The translations under genes and the position numbers were made by a program. From Gelidibacter sp. (lineage in GTDB: Bacteria; Bacteroidota; Bacteroidia; Flavobacteriales; Flavobacteriaceae), in NCBI GenBank assembly GCA_010906935.1, contig JAAFHC010000016.1, forward strand, positions 1-41,915: a DNA stretch of 41,915 nt, written 5' to 3'. The notes beneath the pieces were generated by a model. The model ran no database searches, had not been told where the DNA came from, and saw only the letters and a list, made by a program, of their open reading frames with translations. This document shows positions 9,321-17,803 of this stretch, one piece after another; position 1 is the first letter of the stretch; each line of letters opens with the position of its first letter.

Positions 9321-10988
9321 TTACTTATAATCTCCTTTAACGTTTACTTTAACGTTTATAGCATTTCCTATAACAATTTCTTTTTCTACATTCTGAAATT
9401 TATTCTTTAAAATAGAAACACCGTCCGCGTCATTTATATCTAGTCCAATTTCTCCATTCTTAATTGTATTATTTGTAATCCTGATATTTCTCATGAAGGG
9501 AGATAATTCATATTCTTCAGATTTCCAATTACTTAACACTATAGCTCCTTTTTTAGTGTGTCTAGATATCCAACCCGTGTTTATAAATATATTACTTGAT
9601 ATTGTTACATTATCAGGTACAACTCCTTCACCTTCTCTAATAGATCCACCAATTGTCAAAGGATACATTATATATGAAAAAGAGTTATTCTTCACTACTG
9701 AATTAGAGTTACGAAGAATACTTGCAGATCCTGCTATGTTTTTAAATGTTGAATTTTTTAAAATATAGGATTTTGTATTCCAATCTGACACCATCCCAAT
9801 AGTTTCCCTGCTTACAAAATCTGGAATTTTTTCAGTAAACCGCACAACAAACCCTGCAAAATGCCCATCAACCTTTCTTTTTTCACAACTTTCAACAATT
9901 CTAGATTCTTTTGTATAATTATCCTTTGAAAGACTTATGCTAGATCCTTTTGATATATTAAAAAAAGCATCGTATTTTTTCTTAAACCATATAGTTCTGT
10001 CATCTAAAACTTCATGAACAAAAGCAAAAGACCCATGAACATTTTGTCCATCCCATCTTACTCCTTCTATATACATATTATCCATCAATACATTTCCATT
10101 TGAAGCATATATTTTCCATGCATCTCTTGACCCAACAGCTAATTGATTTTCTGGAGCTTGAAAACGCACATTCTTGGAAGTAATATTACCACATCTTCTA
10201 GCCTCCATACCGAACCCTATTGCATTGTATGTAGTTACGTTTTCAACATGTAAATTATTACATTGTTTAAAAGATACTTGAATACCATTATACCCAAAGT
10301 GCCAACTTAGACCGTCCCCGACTTTGACTTTTGATGCTGCAGTTGGAGAGTTTAATACCATTTCTCTTTTATCTTTATTATATATTTCCCATGTGTATTC
10401 CTTAGCGTTTTTTGAAACTTCGGCACCATAAGTAATACTTTCCACTGGTAATAAGGTTTTATCTTTCAAATCCCATGAATTCCCACAATAGAACATTGTA
10501 CCTGCAACCATTGGGTTACCACTAAAAACTTCGACTACAATTGATTCACCACTGTTCACAACTACTTTACCAGCAGTTGAATATCTTGGGTAATTATCGA
10601 AAATAAAGTTCTTAAGTTTAAAATTATTACATCCAACCACTTGCAAAATACTTTTACCCCATACATTGTTTTTGATTTTATAATGACGTAGCAAAGTAGT
10701 TTTCGGATTATTATTACCATCTTTCTTCCCCAAAAATGTAACATTATGTTGCCCATAAATATCAATTCCTTTGGTTTTGCTTACATCTTCAAAAAATAAA
10801 TCATACGTACCCTTTTCAAAAATCAATGTTTTAACTTTTTCCCTCTTTAAAGCTATTACAGCCTGTTGAATTGCTTTTAAATCATCTTTATCATCATTAG
10901 GAAAAGCTCCAAAATCAGACACCTTTATTTGTGCATTTACTCCTACGCTAAGTAAAAAAGAAAAAATTATATTAATTATATATTTCAT
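9321..10988 (-). CDS. GH110-like right-handed beta-helix protein
   Basis: This 555-residue exported protein (signal peptide MKYIINIIFSFLLSVGVNAQ) begins with VSDFGAFPNDDKDD, the common opening of pectin-lyase-like beta-helices. It then shows repeating N-rich coils throughout. The block around residues 287-319 (SRDAWKIYASNGNVLMDN, then WDGQNVHGS) aligns with the active-site region of GH110 alpha-1,3-galactosidases. In those, as I recall, the same place reads DD followed by xxNVHG. Here the first Asp of the pair is Trp312 and only Asp313 remains, while Asp289 matches the upstream conserved Asp. It is therefore a distant GH110 relative or a sister family, and activity on alpha-1,3-galactosyl ends is a hypothesis. 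It follows the GH9-like gene by 12 bases, which suggests co-transcription. Confidence 0.7.
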   Translation of the reverse strand: MKYIINIIFSFLLSVGVNAQIKVSDFGAFPNDDKDDLKAIQQAVIALKREKVKTLIFEKGTYDLFFEDVSKTKGIDIYGQHNVTFLGKKDGNNNPKTTLLRHYKIKNNVWGKSILQVVGCNNFKLKNFIFDNYPRYSTAGKVVVNSGESIVVEVFSGNPMVAGTMFYCGNSWDLKDKTLLPVESITYGAEVSKNAKEYTWEIYNKDKREMVLNSPTAASKVKVGDGLSWHFGYNGIQVSFKQCNNLHVENVTTYNAIGFGMEARRCGNITSKNVRFQAPENQLAVGSRDAWKIYASNGNVLMDNMYIEGVRWDGQNVHGSFAFVHEVLDDRTIWFKKKYDAFFNISKGSSISLSKDNYTKESRIVESCEKRKVDGHFAGFVVRFTEKIPDFVSRETIGMVSDWNTKSYILKNSTFKNIAGSASILRNSNSVVKNNSFSYIMYPLTIGGSIREGEGVVPDNVTISSNIFINTGWISRHTKKGAIVLSNWKSEEYELSPFMRNIRITNNTIKNGEIGLDINDADGVSILKNKFQNVEKEIVIGNAINVKVNVKGDYK

Positions 10989-11000
10989 TTGTTATAATTA

Positions 11001-13121
11001 TTAATTGATGCTTTTTAAGACATTCATGGTACTAACTCCTTCATAAAAGTTTAAATAAGCTAGGGTTACGTTCCAGTTTGCATTATAAACAGTCCATCCC
11101 TCTCCATGACGTGGTTTTCCTAAAGGATTAAACGGATACATTTCCGAACCAGGTAAAGAACTTAATGAACCTCTTACTGTTTCTAACCTCGCACATATGT
11201 CTCTTCTAGGGTCTCCATATTTCCATCCAGAATCTACTCCAATAAATCCCAGATCAGGATGATTCGCACAATGTGCGTTTGCCGGGTTCCTTCCGTTGAA
11301 ATTATCAATATGGGCATATGCAATTTCAACTAATCGATCTTTTAATTTACCTTCTTCCAAAACCAAAGCAGCCGACAATGCTGCTCCCGGAAATGCTATA
11401 ACATTTCCAGCCTCATTGTAACCAGGCACTGTCCATGTGTCTTCAGTAAACTTCCTGAAATCCCATAAATTATCTGAAAGTGAGACTGCTTTTTCTGCCC
11501 AATCAGTTATTTTTTGTTTTAACCCTTTCGGAGCAAATTCGGGATAATTGTATTGAAAATGTGCCAGCCCGGTTGGTAGTTTGTGTTCGCTAATACGCTG
11601 CCCTTTTGTAAACGCCGGGTTATTCCAGTTGGCAGTTTCTATAATCCAATTGGTTTGTTCAATGGCAGCATCCATAAATTTTTTGGAATCAATATTTTCG
11701 CGTTTTGCTACTTCATACATCAGCAAATTGGGCATTATCGAGTGTCCAGGAGAATGGCGCCCTTTGGGATTACCAACAGTTGTTTGTACTTCAAATAATC
11801 CAGATTCATCCCACCATTTTAAGGCTGAATCAAGAACCATCTTATAAAAATCTTTTGAAATATATTTTTCGTAAGCTGGGTAACCATAAAGAAAATAAGC
11901 CAATTGTTCAATTGTTTGTGCATGCATTAAATGCCCCAATATATCACCCGATGGGTCTTTTGAAATGGGGTCGACAAAATTCCAGGCAGTTCCAAATAAT
12001 ATATTTTGAATCAAATCCGGTGTATTTTTAGGCGGAACAGGAACTTCGGAATATAGCTTTTTCACAACCGCAAGTGGATCGTCGTCCCCAGTAGCTTTTA
12101 TATAGTTGAATTCTGGGTTAAGTGCTTTTTCTTTATCTTTTTGCCAACTTAGTTCAACAGGCATTTTATCAAATTGCGCAGGATTGGAAAGGTAGAGCAG
12201 CACCATTGAGGGTACTTCGTACGTATAATAAGTCCCGTCGCGCCAAGCCGTGCCACCATACGCTGATGCATGCGAACCCATAATACTCCGGGCGTCGTTA
12301 AAAAACTCAACGGCTGGTTTGTAAGCCATTTCCTGAATGGCATGTTTGCCAATTGTGAACGGAAAAGAAACACCTCTTTTCAACCCATCACCTTCAACAA
12401 TAATTCGGTACTCCAGGTCAGAGTTTTCAGGATTAAATTTTGTGAAATTACCTTTCCCATCTTTTAATTTTCCGGAATAAACTATTTTCCCATCTCCTGT
12501 ATCTTGAATAACAAAAGACAAGTCGGATAGCGCAGTTGGAACTGTAAATCCCTTGGGTGCATCTAGATTATATGCCACCTGGTTTACGCTAACCCAATGT
12601 CTGTCAGTTTCAAAAGGTATTGGTTTTTCTAATTCAACACCGTAAGGAAGAGTTGGAACCTCTTTTCCCCAAAGTTGAATTTCCAAAATCCCAAAGGTGG
12701 TAATGTTAGTGGCTATCATTCGGACTGCGCTAGCTGAGATTACTTTTTGGAATTTCATATCAATCTCAGAAGAAAAATTATCAGTTATTGCAGAACCTGG
12801 AATATCAATCCATTCGGAAACATTTTTATACTGAAGAGAGAATTCGCGAAGTGGTAAAATTCCATTTTTATCGAAGTAAACATGAAGCCCACCCAATTTA
12901 AATTCAGCTGTTAAATCAATGTCGATGGTAACTGATTTTCCCATTGGATCTGTTCGGAAAGAACCAGAAACGAGGCTGCCATCAGTTAGCCATTCTTTAT
13001 TTTTACTTTCCCAGCTTGTGGTTACAGGTTTCCCTTCAGCATAATTCAGGTAGGTTTGGGCATTTAAAAGATAAACACTCAACATACATAATATATAGGA
13101 ACCAACTTTAATAGTATTCAT
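11001..13121 (-). CDS. discoidin plus GH9-like (alpha/alpha)6 hydrolase
   Basis: This exported protein of about 706 residues has three parts. A discoidin (F5/8 type C) module covers about residues 24-152 (YLNYAEGKPVTTSWES ... TFGILEIQLWG). A cellulase-type Ig-like domain covers about 174-257 (HWVSVNQVAYNLDAPKGF). A GH9-like helical barrel covers about 262-700. Near its end, HGEGWTVYNANWNVTLAYL resembles the GH9 segment carrying the acid Glu, with Glu674 the candidate. The usual DAGDY-type nucleophile block is not visible; WRDGTYYTYE around residue 294 is in its place with one Asp. A catalytic mechanism unlike classical GH9 is therefore possible. I prefer Met at 13121 because it starts a clean signal peptide (MNTIKVGSYILCMLSV) after an A-rich stretch; an ATG at 13145 adds eight residues. 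The substrate is unknown. Confidence 0.8.
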   Translation of the reverse strand: MNTIKVGSYILCMLSVYLLNAQTYLNYAEGKPVTTSWESKNKEWLTDGSLVSGSFRTDPMGKSVTIDIDLTAEFKLGGLHVYFDKNGILPLREFSLQYKNVSEWIDIPGSAITDNFSSEIDMKFQKVISASAVRMIATNITTFGILEIQLWGKEVPTLPYGVELEKPIPFETDRHWVSVNQVAYNLDAPKGFTVPTALSDLSFVIQDTGDGKIVYSGKLKDGKGNFTKFNPENSDLEYRIIVEGDGLKRGVSFPFTIGKHAIQEMAYKPAVEFFNDARSIMGSHASAYGGTAWRDGTYYTYEVPSMVLLYLSNPAQFDKMPVELSWQKDKEKALNPEFNYIKATGDDDPLAVVKKLYSEVPVPPKNTPDLIQNILFGTAWNFVDPISKDPSGDILGHLMHAQTIEQLAYFLYGYPAYEKYISKDFYKMVLDSALKWWDESGLFEVQTTVGNPKGRHSPGHSIMPNLLMYEVAKRENIDSKKFMDAAIEQTNWIIETANWNNPAFTKGQRISEHKLPTGLAHFQYNYPEFAPKGLKQKITDWAEKAVSLSDNLWDFRKFTEDTWTVPGYNEAGNVIAFPGAALSAALVLEEGKLKDRLVEIAYAHIDNFNGRNPANAHCANHPDLGFIGVDSGWKYGDPRRDICARLETVRGSLSSLPGSEMYPFNPLGKPRHGEGWTVYNANWNVTLAYLNFYEGVSTMNVLKSIN

Positions 13122-13145
13122 AATTGTATTTTTTTTAGTTATCAT

Positions 13146-13286
13146 TTAAACTTCATTTCTATTACTCTTTTTTATTCTTCCAAATTTGTAATTTTCTGAC
13201 ACCAATTGCGAGCCGTCAACTTTTATCCCAGAAAGACGAAAGTTAAGTTCGGTTTGATTTTCATCCAAAGGGATTGTAAATCTTAA
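13146..13286 (-). pseudogene. orphan C-terminal tail remnant of a lipoprotein-like enzyme
   Basis: Directly overlapping the stop of the FAD oxidoreductase, in a different frame, is LRFTIPLDENQTELNFRLSG and a short run to a TAA at 13146. It aligns with the last strands of the 956-residue lipoprotein (FTIPL, then NQNTLKFKLKGI). It is closer still, also at the DNA level, to the remnant at 6873-7000 (NQTKLNFNLSGI). No start codon or upstream domain is left. It is not a gene; it marks where a neighbouring gene was lost. Confidence 0.65.
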
Positions 13287-15571
13287 TTATATATTGAAAT
13301 ATTGAAAACAGAAACCGGTACATGATCCATCTTTTTTGAAAATTTGAATTTCAAGGTGTCCGTAAATACCGAATTATCAAATTCTATTGTATTTATGGCT
13401 TGATAATTACCCCTTACCTCTTTAATGATTTTCCCATCTCCGTCTGTAATGGTATAGTCGCTTACAGTAAAAGGAATGGTGTCTTCTGGATGTCCTAAGA
13501 GAATAGATTCTAGTGCATTGTCGTAGTCCGAATCAAAAAATAATCTGATTTTATTGATATTTTCTGGCTCTCTCCATTTAAATAGTATTTCTGGTTCTTT
13601 GTCATTCATATCGGCAACCCACACGTTAGTATTCCCTTCTGAATCAGGCCTTGTTTTTCCATTTACTAAGTTTTCGACTCCGAAAACACATAGTGATTCT
13701 TTTAAGGTCAATGCCAAATTTTTTCCTTTGGGTCTGCGTTCTGGTGTCCAAAACTCAAAGCTGTCAATATTAATTCCTTTTGGCGGATCTTGTCGTCCAA
13801 AATTTGATACTGCTCTATTGACTTTATTTTGGACTGTCATAAGACCTGATATCCTCTCATCAGAAAGCCTCACTTTAACTTGGTCATTCTTCATCAAACA
13901 GAAATAGGAATAATGACTATGTACTTGTGCTATCTTGGTTTTAAATCGTATTTTTTGCCTGCCATATACAAGTTGGTATGTTTCTTTATCCACTTCAACA
14001 TCAGGTGTGAAATGGGTGCCTAGAGAACTCGTTTTTAAGACAACTTCCAATGTTGTTTTTTCCAACGCGTCTACCTCAATCTCAAATTCATAACTTACAT
14101 CCCCTGACAGTGGTAGCAATTGGGCGGTACTAAAATTTAAATGCTGCCAATCATCACTTGCTTTGAAGCCATTAAAATTTAGTGCTGAAGTAACAACAAT
14201 ACTTGCTTCCTTGGCAATGTCTGCTTGGTCTTCCAAATCTAGGTGTGGTATACTCTGACCATCTCTATTAAGCTCAAGTTGTAATTTTTTTATATGTTCT
14301 TTTGAAGCTATTTCTCTTGGCAATAAATTGTTTTGTATACATATAGAAGCCGCTTTCCCCACGGCCTGGGCACCATGCGCACAGGTTAACATAACCCTTG
14401 AAGACCCGAAAGCAACATGTGAGGCACTAATGATTCTACCCGCAAGAAAAAGATTATCCAAATCTTTAGAGTAGTAACATCTATATGGAATCCCATATAC
14501 ACCTTTACCATGCCATTGTGTACATGAATTATGTTTGCTATAAATACCATCACCAGGATGCAAATCCATAGCCCAACCACCAACTGCAACCATATCATAC
14601 TGCGGTCTTTGTTCAACTATGTCTTTCTGCGAAAGCATATAATCACCTTCAAACCTTCTACTTTCCCTTTTTCCAGGTATAGTTCCTACCCATTCTAGTG
14701 TTAGATTTTCTGAATCTGGAAACTTACCACTGTTTTTCACATAGTCCCATAGCCCATAAATCACTTTCCAAAGTTCAAACTTGATATCTTCTGACTGATG
14801 AATTGTATCAAGTCTCCCTCCGTATTCTACCCACCATAATTTACAACCTTGGTCTTCTAACTGATAATTTCGTATTCGTGGAAGCTCCCCAGCATTTTTA
14901 ATTGCAAAAGAAGGAGCGCTATAAGAAACTGGTTTGCCCAAATCTTTGGTATAAAAATAGAGCGAATGCCCTAAAAGATTTCCATAATCCTCCACATTGG
15001 GAGCAAAACCTTCGTCAAACTCTTCACTTTTTTCTGAACCCATTCTGAAGGATGCGCCGGCTATAAACGCTACGATACCATCACCTGAGGCATCACAAAA
15101 CAAGGGAGCAATTACTTGGTACGTCGTTGAATTTTGACTACAAAAACCTGTTACACTCTTAATATTGCGGTCATTATTTTTTTTCACTTCATAAACTGCC
15201 GTGTTCAAAAGAAGAGTGATGTTTTTTTCTTCATATACCTTTTCAAGCAGCACTGTGTCGAAAATCAATGGATTACCTTCTTTATTTCGTTTTAGGTTTT
15301 CAATAAGAATTTCGTTGATTAAACCACCTTCGCGGGCCCATCTATTATTATTTCCCATATGTGAGGTAGCACCCAGTGCCCAAAGTCTAATTTCGCTGGA
15401 AGCATTCCCCCCCAAGACCGGGCGGTCTTGTATCAACACCACTTTTAACCCTGAACGTGAAGCTGTTATCGCAGAACAAACACCAGATAATCCACCACCA
15501 ACTACTACTAAATCAGCTTTTAAATACGCTGTTTTTGTTTTCCTAATAGTTTCAAATTTCTTCTTTATCAT
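13283..15571 (-). CDS. FAD-dependent oxidoreductase (FAD_oxidored family) with C-terminal beta domain
   Basis: This 762-residue protein has no signal peptide. An FAD-binding Rossmann start is clear at residues about 20-60 (LVVVGGGLSGVCSA, then the GGNASSEIRLW block). A conserved end of the flavin domain lies at about 365-410 (LFLAGRIISASHVAFGSSRV). This matches the FAD_oxidored family common in PULs of Bacteroidota and Planctomycetes, whose reactions are mostly unknown. The last 280 residues form a beta-rich, discoidin-like extension (INKIRLFFDSDYD). Its ATG overlaps the stop of the symporter gene (ATGA), so the two are probably translationally coupled. That suggests it oxidises or rearranges the imported sugar in the cytoplasm, which is inference. 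Its last codons overlap a foreign gene remnant, so its 3' end may have been reshaped by recombination. Confidence 0.88.
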   Translation of the reverse strand: MIKKKFETIRKTKTAYLKADLVVVGGGLSGVCSAITASRSGLKVVLIQDRPVLGGNASSEIRLWALGATSHMGNNNRWAREGGLINEILIENLKRNKEGNPLIFDTVLLEKVYEEKNITLLLNTAVYEVKKNNDRNIKSVTGFCSQNSTTYQVIAPLFCDASGDGIVAFIAGASFRMGSEKSEEFDEGFAPNVEDYGNLLGHSLYFYTKDLGKPVSYSAPSFAIKNAGELPRIRNYQLEDQGCKLWWVEYGGRLDTIHQSEDIKFELWKVIYGLWDYVKNSGKFPDSENLTLEWVGTIPGKRESRRFEGDYMLSQKDIVEQRPQYDMVAVGGWAMDLHPGDGIYSKHNSCTQWHGKGVYGIPYRCYYSKDLDNLFLAGRIISASHVAFGSSRVMLTCAHGAQAVGKAASICIQNNLLPREIASKEHIKKLQLELNRDGQSIPHLDLEDQADIAKEASIVVTSALNFNGFKASDDWQHLNFSTAQLLPLSGDVSYEFEIEVDALEKTTLEVVLKTSSLGTHFTPDVEVDKETYQLVYGRQKIRFKTKIAQVHSHYSYFCLMKNDQVKVRLSDERISGLMTVQNKVNRAVSNFGRQDPPKGINIDSFEFWTPERRPKGKNLALTLKESLCVFGVENLVNGKTRPDSEGNTNVWVADMNDKEPEILFKWREPENINKIRLFFDSDYDNALESILLGHPEDTIPFTVSDYTITDGDGKIIKEVRGNYQAINTIEFDNSVFTDTLKFKFSKKMDHVPVSVFNISIYN

Positions 15572-17205
15572 TTTAATTTCATTTTAATGTTTGGATGAAT
15601 CCATATCGCTATTAAAATAATAATAGACCCAACGGATGCAATTAATAAAAGATTAGTCATAGATATAAAGCCTAGGGCTACAATCAGAAACCCAACAGCA
15701 ATCAATGTATTTGATAATACTTTTAACCCAAAAGTATTCTGCTCGTCTTCGTCGTCTTCGGCTTCAGAAATTATAGATAGTCCCTTTTTATAATTAATAT
15801 ATTCGTCGCTGGGCTTTATATTTCTAAAATTAAGGTAGGCTTCATAGGAAGCTAATAAAACGAAAGGCAGTAAAGTACCCAGCAACATTTCACCTGCCCT
15901 TTCCAAAGGATTAAAGAATTTAAAAGAAATGTTTATGACCAAGCTTAAAACTGTTATTATCAATACTGCATTACCGCTAATTTTTTTAGAGAATAACGCC
16001 CAAATTGGTGGCCCGTATAGAGAACATCCCGTTACTGCTCCGATACTGAGTACCACATTTACGATACCTCCCATAGATGGGACTAATAAAGCAACGGCTA
16101 TAGTACCCAAACCGAATAGAAGAGTGGATAATCTTGCCACAAGCATCGTTTGCTTTAGACCTGCATTGGGCTTAAATACTTTGAAAATATCATTGGTAAT
16201 GATAGATGCGGCAAGATTTAAGGTTGTATTTACTGAACTAGCGGTTGCGAAGACCATACCTCCTAACATTAATCCCAACATACCAATGGGTAAAACTTTT
16301 TTACAAATCAGCATGTAAGCTTCCTCCATTTCAAGGCCGGATAAATCAGGATTGATTACCTTATATATCATTGGTGGAAGCATCCAAATCAAAGGACTTA
16401 TTAAATATAACCAACCAAAAGTGAGTCCTACTTTTTTTGCATCTCCTTCGCTTTTTACGCTTGTGTAACGCTGTACATAAGCCCAATTACCACCGATGAA
16501 AATGATGTTGTAAATAGAGAACGCAAGCATAAACCACCAATTGTATTCTCCTCCGGTCCAGTTCCAAAAAGTATCTGAAGTATTAGATAAGAATGCATCT
16601 ATACCACCTACCGATCTAAATGATAAAATAACTACGATGATTACCACAGCGGTCAGTATAACAAACTGTAATACATCAGTAACGATTACCGCCCAAAGTC
16701 CACCTGTAACGGTGTATAATAGAATCAGAAAACCTAGACCAATAATACATAAATCAATTGGCCAACCTGTAGAAACATTTACAATTTTAGCCACCGGATA
16801 CAAAAAAGCTCCTGTGTAGGCTAATGACAATATTAGAATTAAATACGTATAAAGTTTTTGAGTTTTTGCCCCCAATCTTCTTCTAACAAATTCGGCAGCT
16901 GTTAGCACATTGGTTTTTCGCCATTTGGGTGCAATAACGTAAGCTACAACAAACCCCGCAATACACATACATAGCTGAATGGTAATAGCCACCCATCCAA
17001 ATTGATAGGCAATAGAACCCCAAACTACAAATGTGCCAGCCGAGAAAAAACTCATGTATAGTGATAGTCCATTAATAGGCCAAGGAACCGCACCTCCGGC
17101 TGCAAAATAGCTTTTCATACTTGATCCTCGTTTACTGAAGGACATACCTGCTATTAAAATGAGAAAAGTAAAAATTAATATTACAACATAATCTAATGTA
17201 CCCAT
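15568..17205 (-). CDS. sodium:solute symporter (SSS family)
   Basis: This 545-residue inner-membrane protein has about 13 hydrophobic segments across its length and matches the sodium:solute symporter family. Family-like features are the first helix (YVVILIFTFLILIAGM), the SLYMSFFSAGTFVVWGS segment, LYTVTGGLWAVIVTDVLQF, and the GGMVFATASSVNTTLNLAAS stretch that fits a sodium-binding helix. It probably imports a mono- or disaccharide released by the locus A enzymes. The start at 17205 follows a promoter with a palindrome between its two boxes. The stop overlaps the start of the FAD oxidoreductase by four bases. An acidic loop (SEAEDDEDEQ) near residue 470 separates the last helices. The transported sugar is not known. 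Confidence 0.93.
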   Translation of the reverse strand: MGTLDYVVILIFTFLILIAGMSFSKRGSSMKSYFAAGGAVPWPINGLSLYMSFFSAGTFVVWGSIAYQFGWVAITIQLCMCIAGFVVAYVIAPKWRKTNVLTAAEFVRRRLGAKTQKLYTYLILILSLAYTGAFLYPVAKIVNVSTGWPIDLCIIGLGFLILLYTVTGGLWAVIVTDVLQFVILTAVVIIVVILSFRSVGGIDAFLSNTSDTFWNWTGGEYNWWFMLAFSIYNIIFIGGNWAYVQRYTSVKSEGDAKKVGLTFGWLYLISPLIWMLPPMIYKVINPDLSGLEMEEAYMLICKKVLPIGMLGLMLGGMVFATASSVNTTLNLAASIITNDIFKVFKPNAGLKQTMLVARLSTLLFGLGTIAVALLVPSMGGIVNVVLSIGAVTGCSLYGPPIWALFSKKISGNAVLIITVLSLVINISFKFFNPLERAGEMLLGTLLPFVLLASYEAYLNFRNIKPSDEYINYKKGLSIISEAEDDEDEQNTFGLKVLSNTLIAVGFLIVALGFISMTNLLLIASVGSIIILIAIWIHPNIKMKLK

Positions 17206-17280
17206 ATTTTGTAGATGTTAATCAACACCATTTTTTAAATTTGTATATTCATTTTTCATTTAAATGTCAATTTGGTTTAT

Positions 17281-17310
17281 AAAAATTAGGGAGTAACTAA
17301 GTTACCCCAA
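17281..17310 (-). promoter_or_regulatory. promoter of the symporter operon with palindromic operator in the spacer
   Basis: On the minus strand, TTG (17310-17308) is followed by 19 bases and then TAATTTTT (17288-17281). This fits the Bacteroidota -33/-7 pattern (TTG-N19-TAnnTTT). The spacer itself is an imperfect palindrome, GGGGTAACTTAGTTACTCCC, with the perfect core GTAACT-A-AGTTAC at 17293-17305. A repressor bound there would block the polymerase directly. The position is about 75 bases upstream of the symporter start. The sequence differs from the LacI-like operators of locus A, so another regulator is expected. Confidence 0.5.
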
Positions 17311-17803
17311 CTCAAACTAAATCAAACTAACTAATAACCTGGATTCTGCATCTACAGGTACTTGCGATTTAAAAGACATGGTGAAGAAAATATGCTAATA
17401 AAAACAGCTAAAAGTTTACGTTATTGGTTGAATATAAGCTATTAAACAGAATCTCTATCAATCCCATAAGACAACCCATACTCTTTTTCAATAATAAATC
17501 ATATCAATCTGCTTTATTAAAAACAGAAATAAGCTATAATCAAAAAGTTGCATTTGAGTTACTAAAAAGATGAGCTTATTAGAAAACCAATGAAAGAATA
17601 ATTAACAAGTATCAAGTTTTTTAATCAATTTTTCATAATTTTAATTTTAATAGGCTGCTATTAATTTTCTACTCTTCTGATTTTCGATTATTCAGTTTAC
17701 GTTTTAATTTTGGTTTCAACTTTCATGGTTCCAGATTTTGGGAGATCAGCCCGTTTTCGACCGTTATGATTGGTAAATAACACACAACATAAGGATACCT
17801 TCG
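17311..17803. other. gene-free stretch between the locus A lipoprotein and the symporter promoter
   Basis: This is about 490 AT-rich bases with no open frame that I can connect to a protein. Next to the promoter is a short direct repeat of TCAAACTAA (17312-17330). A six-codon frame ending in NPGY and a stop at 17331-17351 resembles the usual end of SusD proteins but is too short to call. I see no clear terminator after the lipoprotein gene. Confidence 0.5.

Noticed and set aside
17331-17351. Six-codon frame ending NPGY and a stop, like a SusD C-terminus
   Set aside because: It is only six codons, with a stop directly before the methionine, and no further SusD similarity upstream in any frame. 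It is too short to separate from chance.
9260-17760. Shared CGTTTTCGACC at about 9260 and 17754
   Set aside because: An 11-base match with different flanks in AT-rich DNA; one copy is not placed near a clear promoter. No support as a regulatory site.
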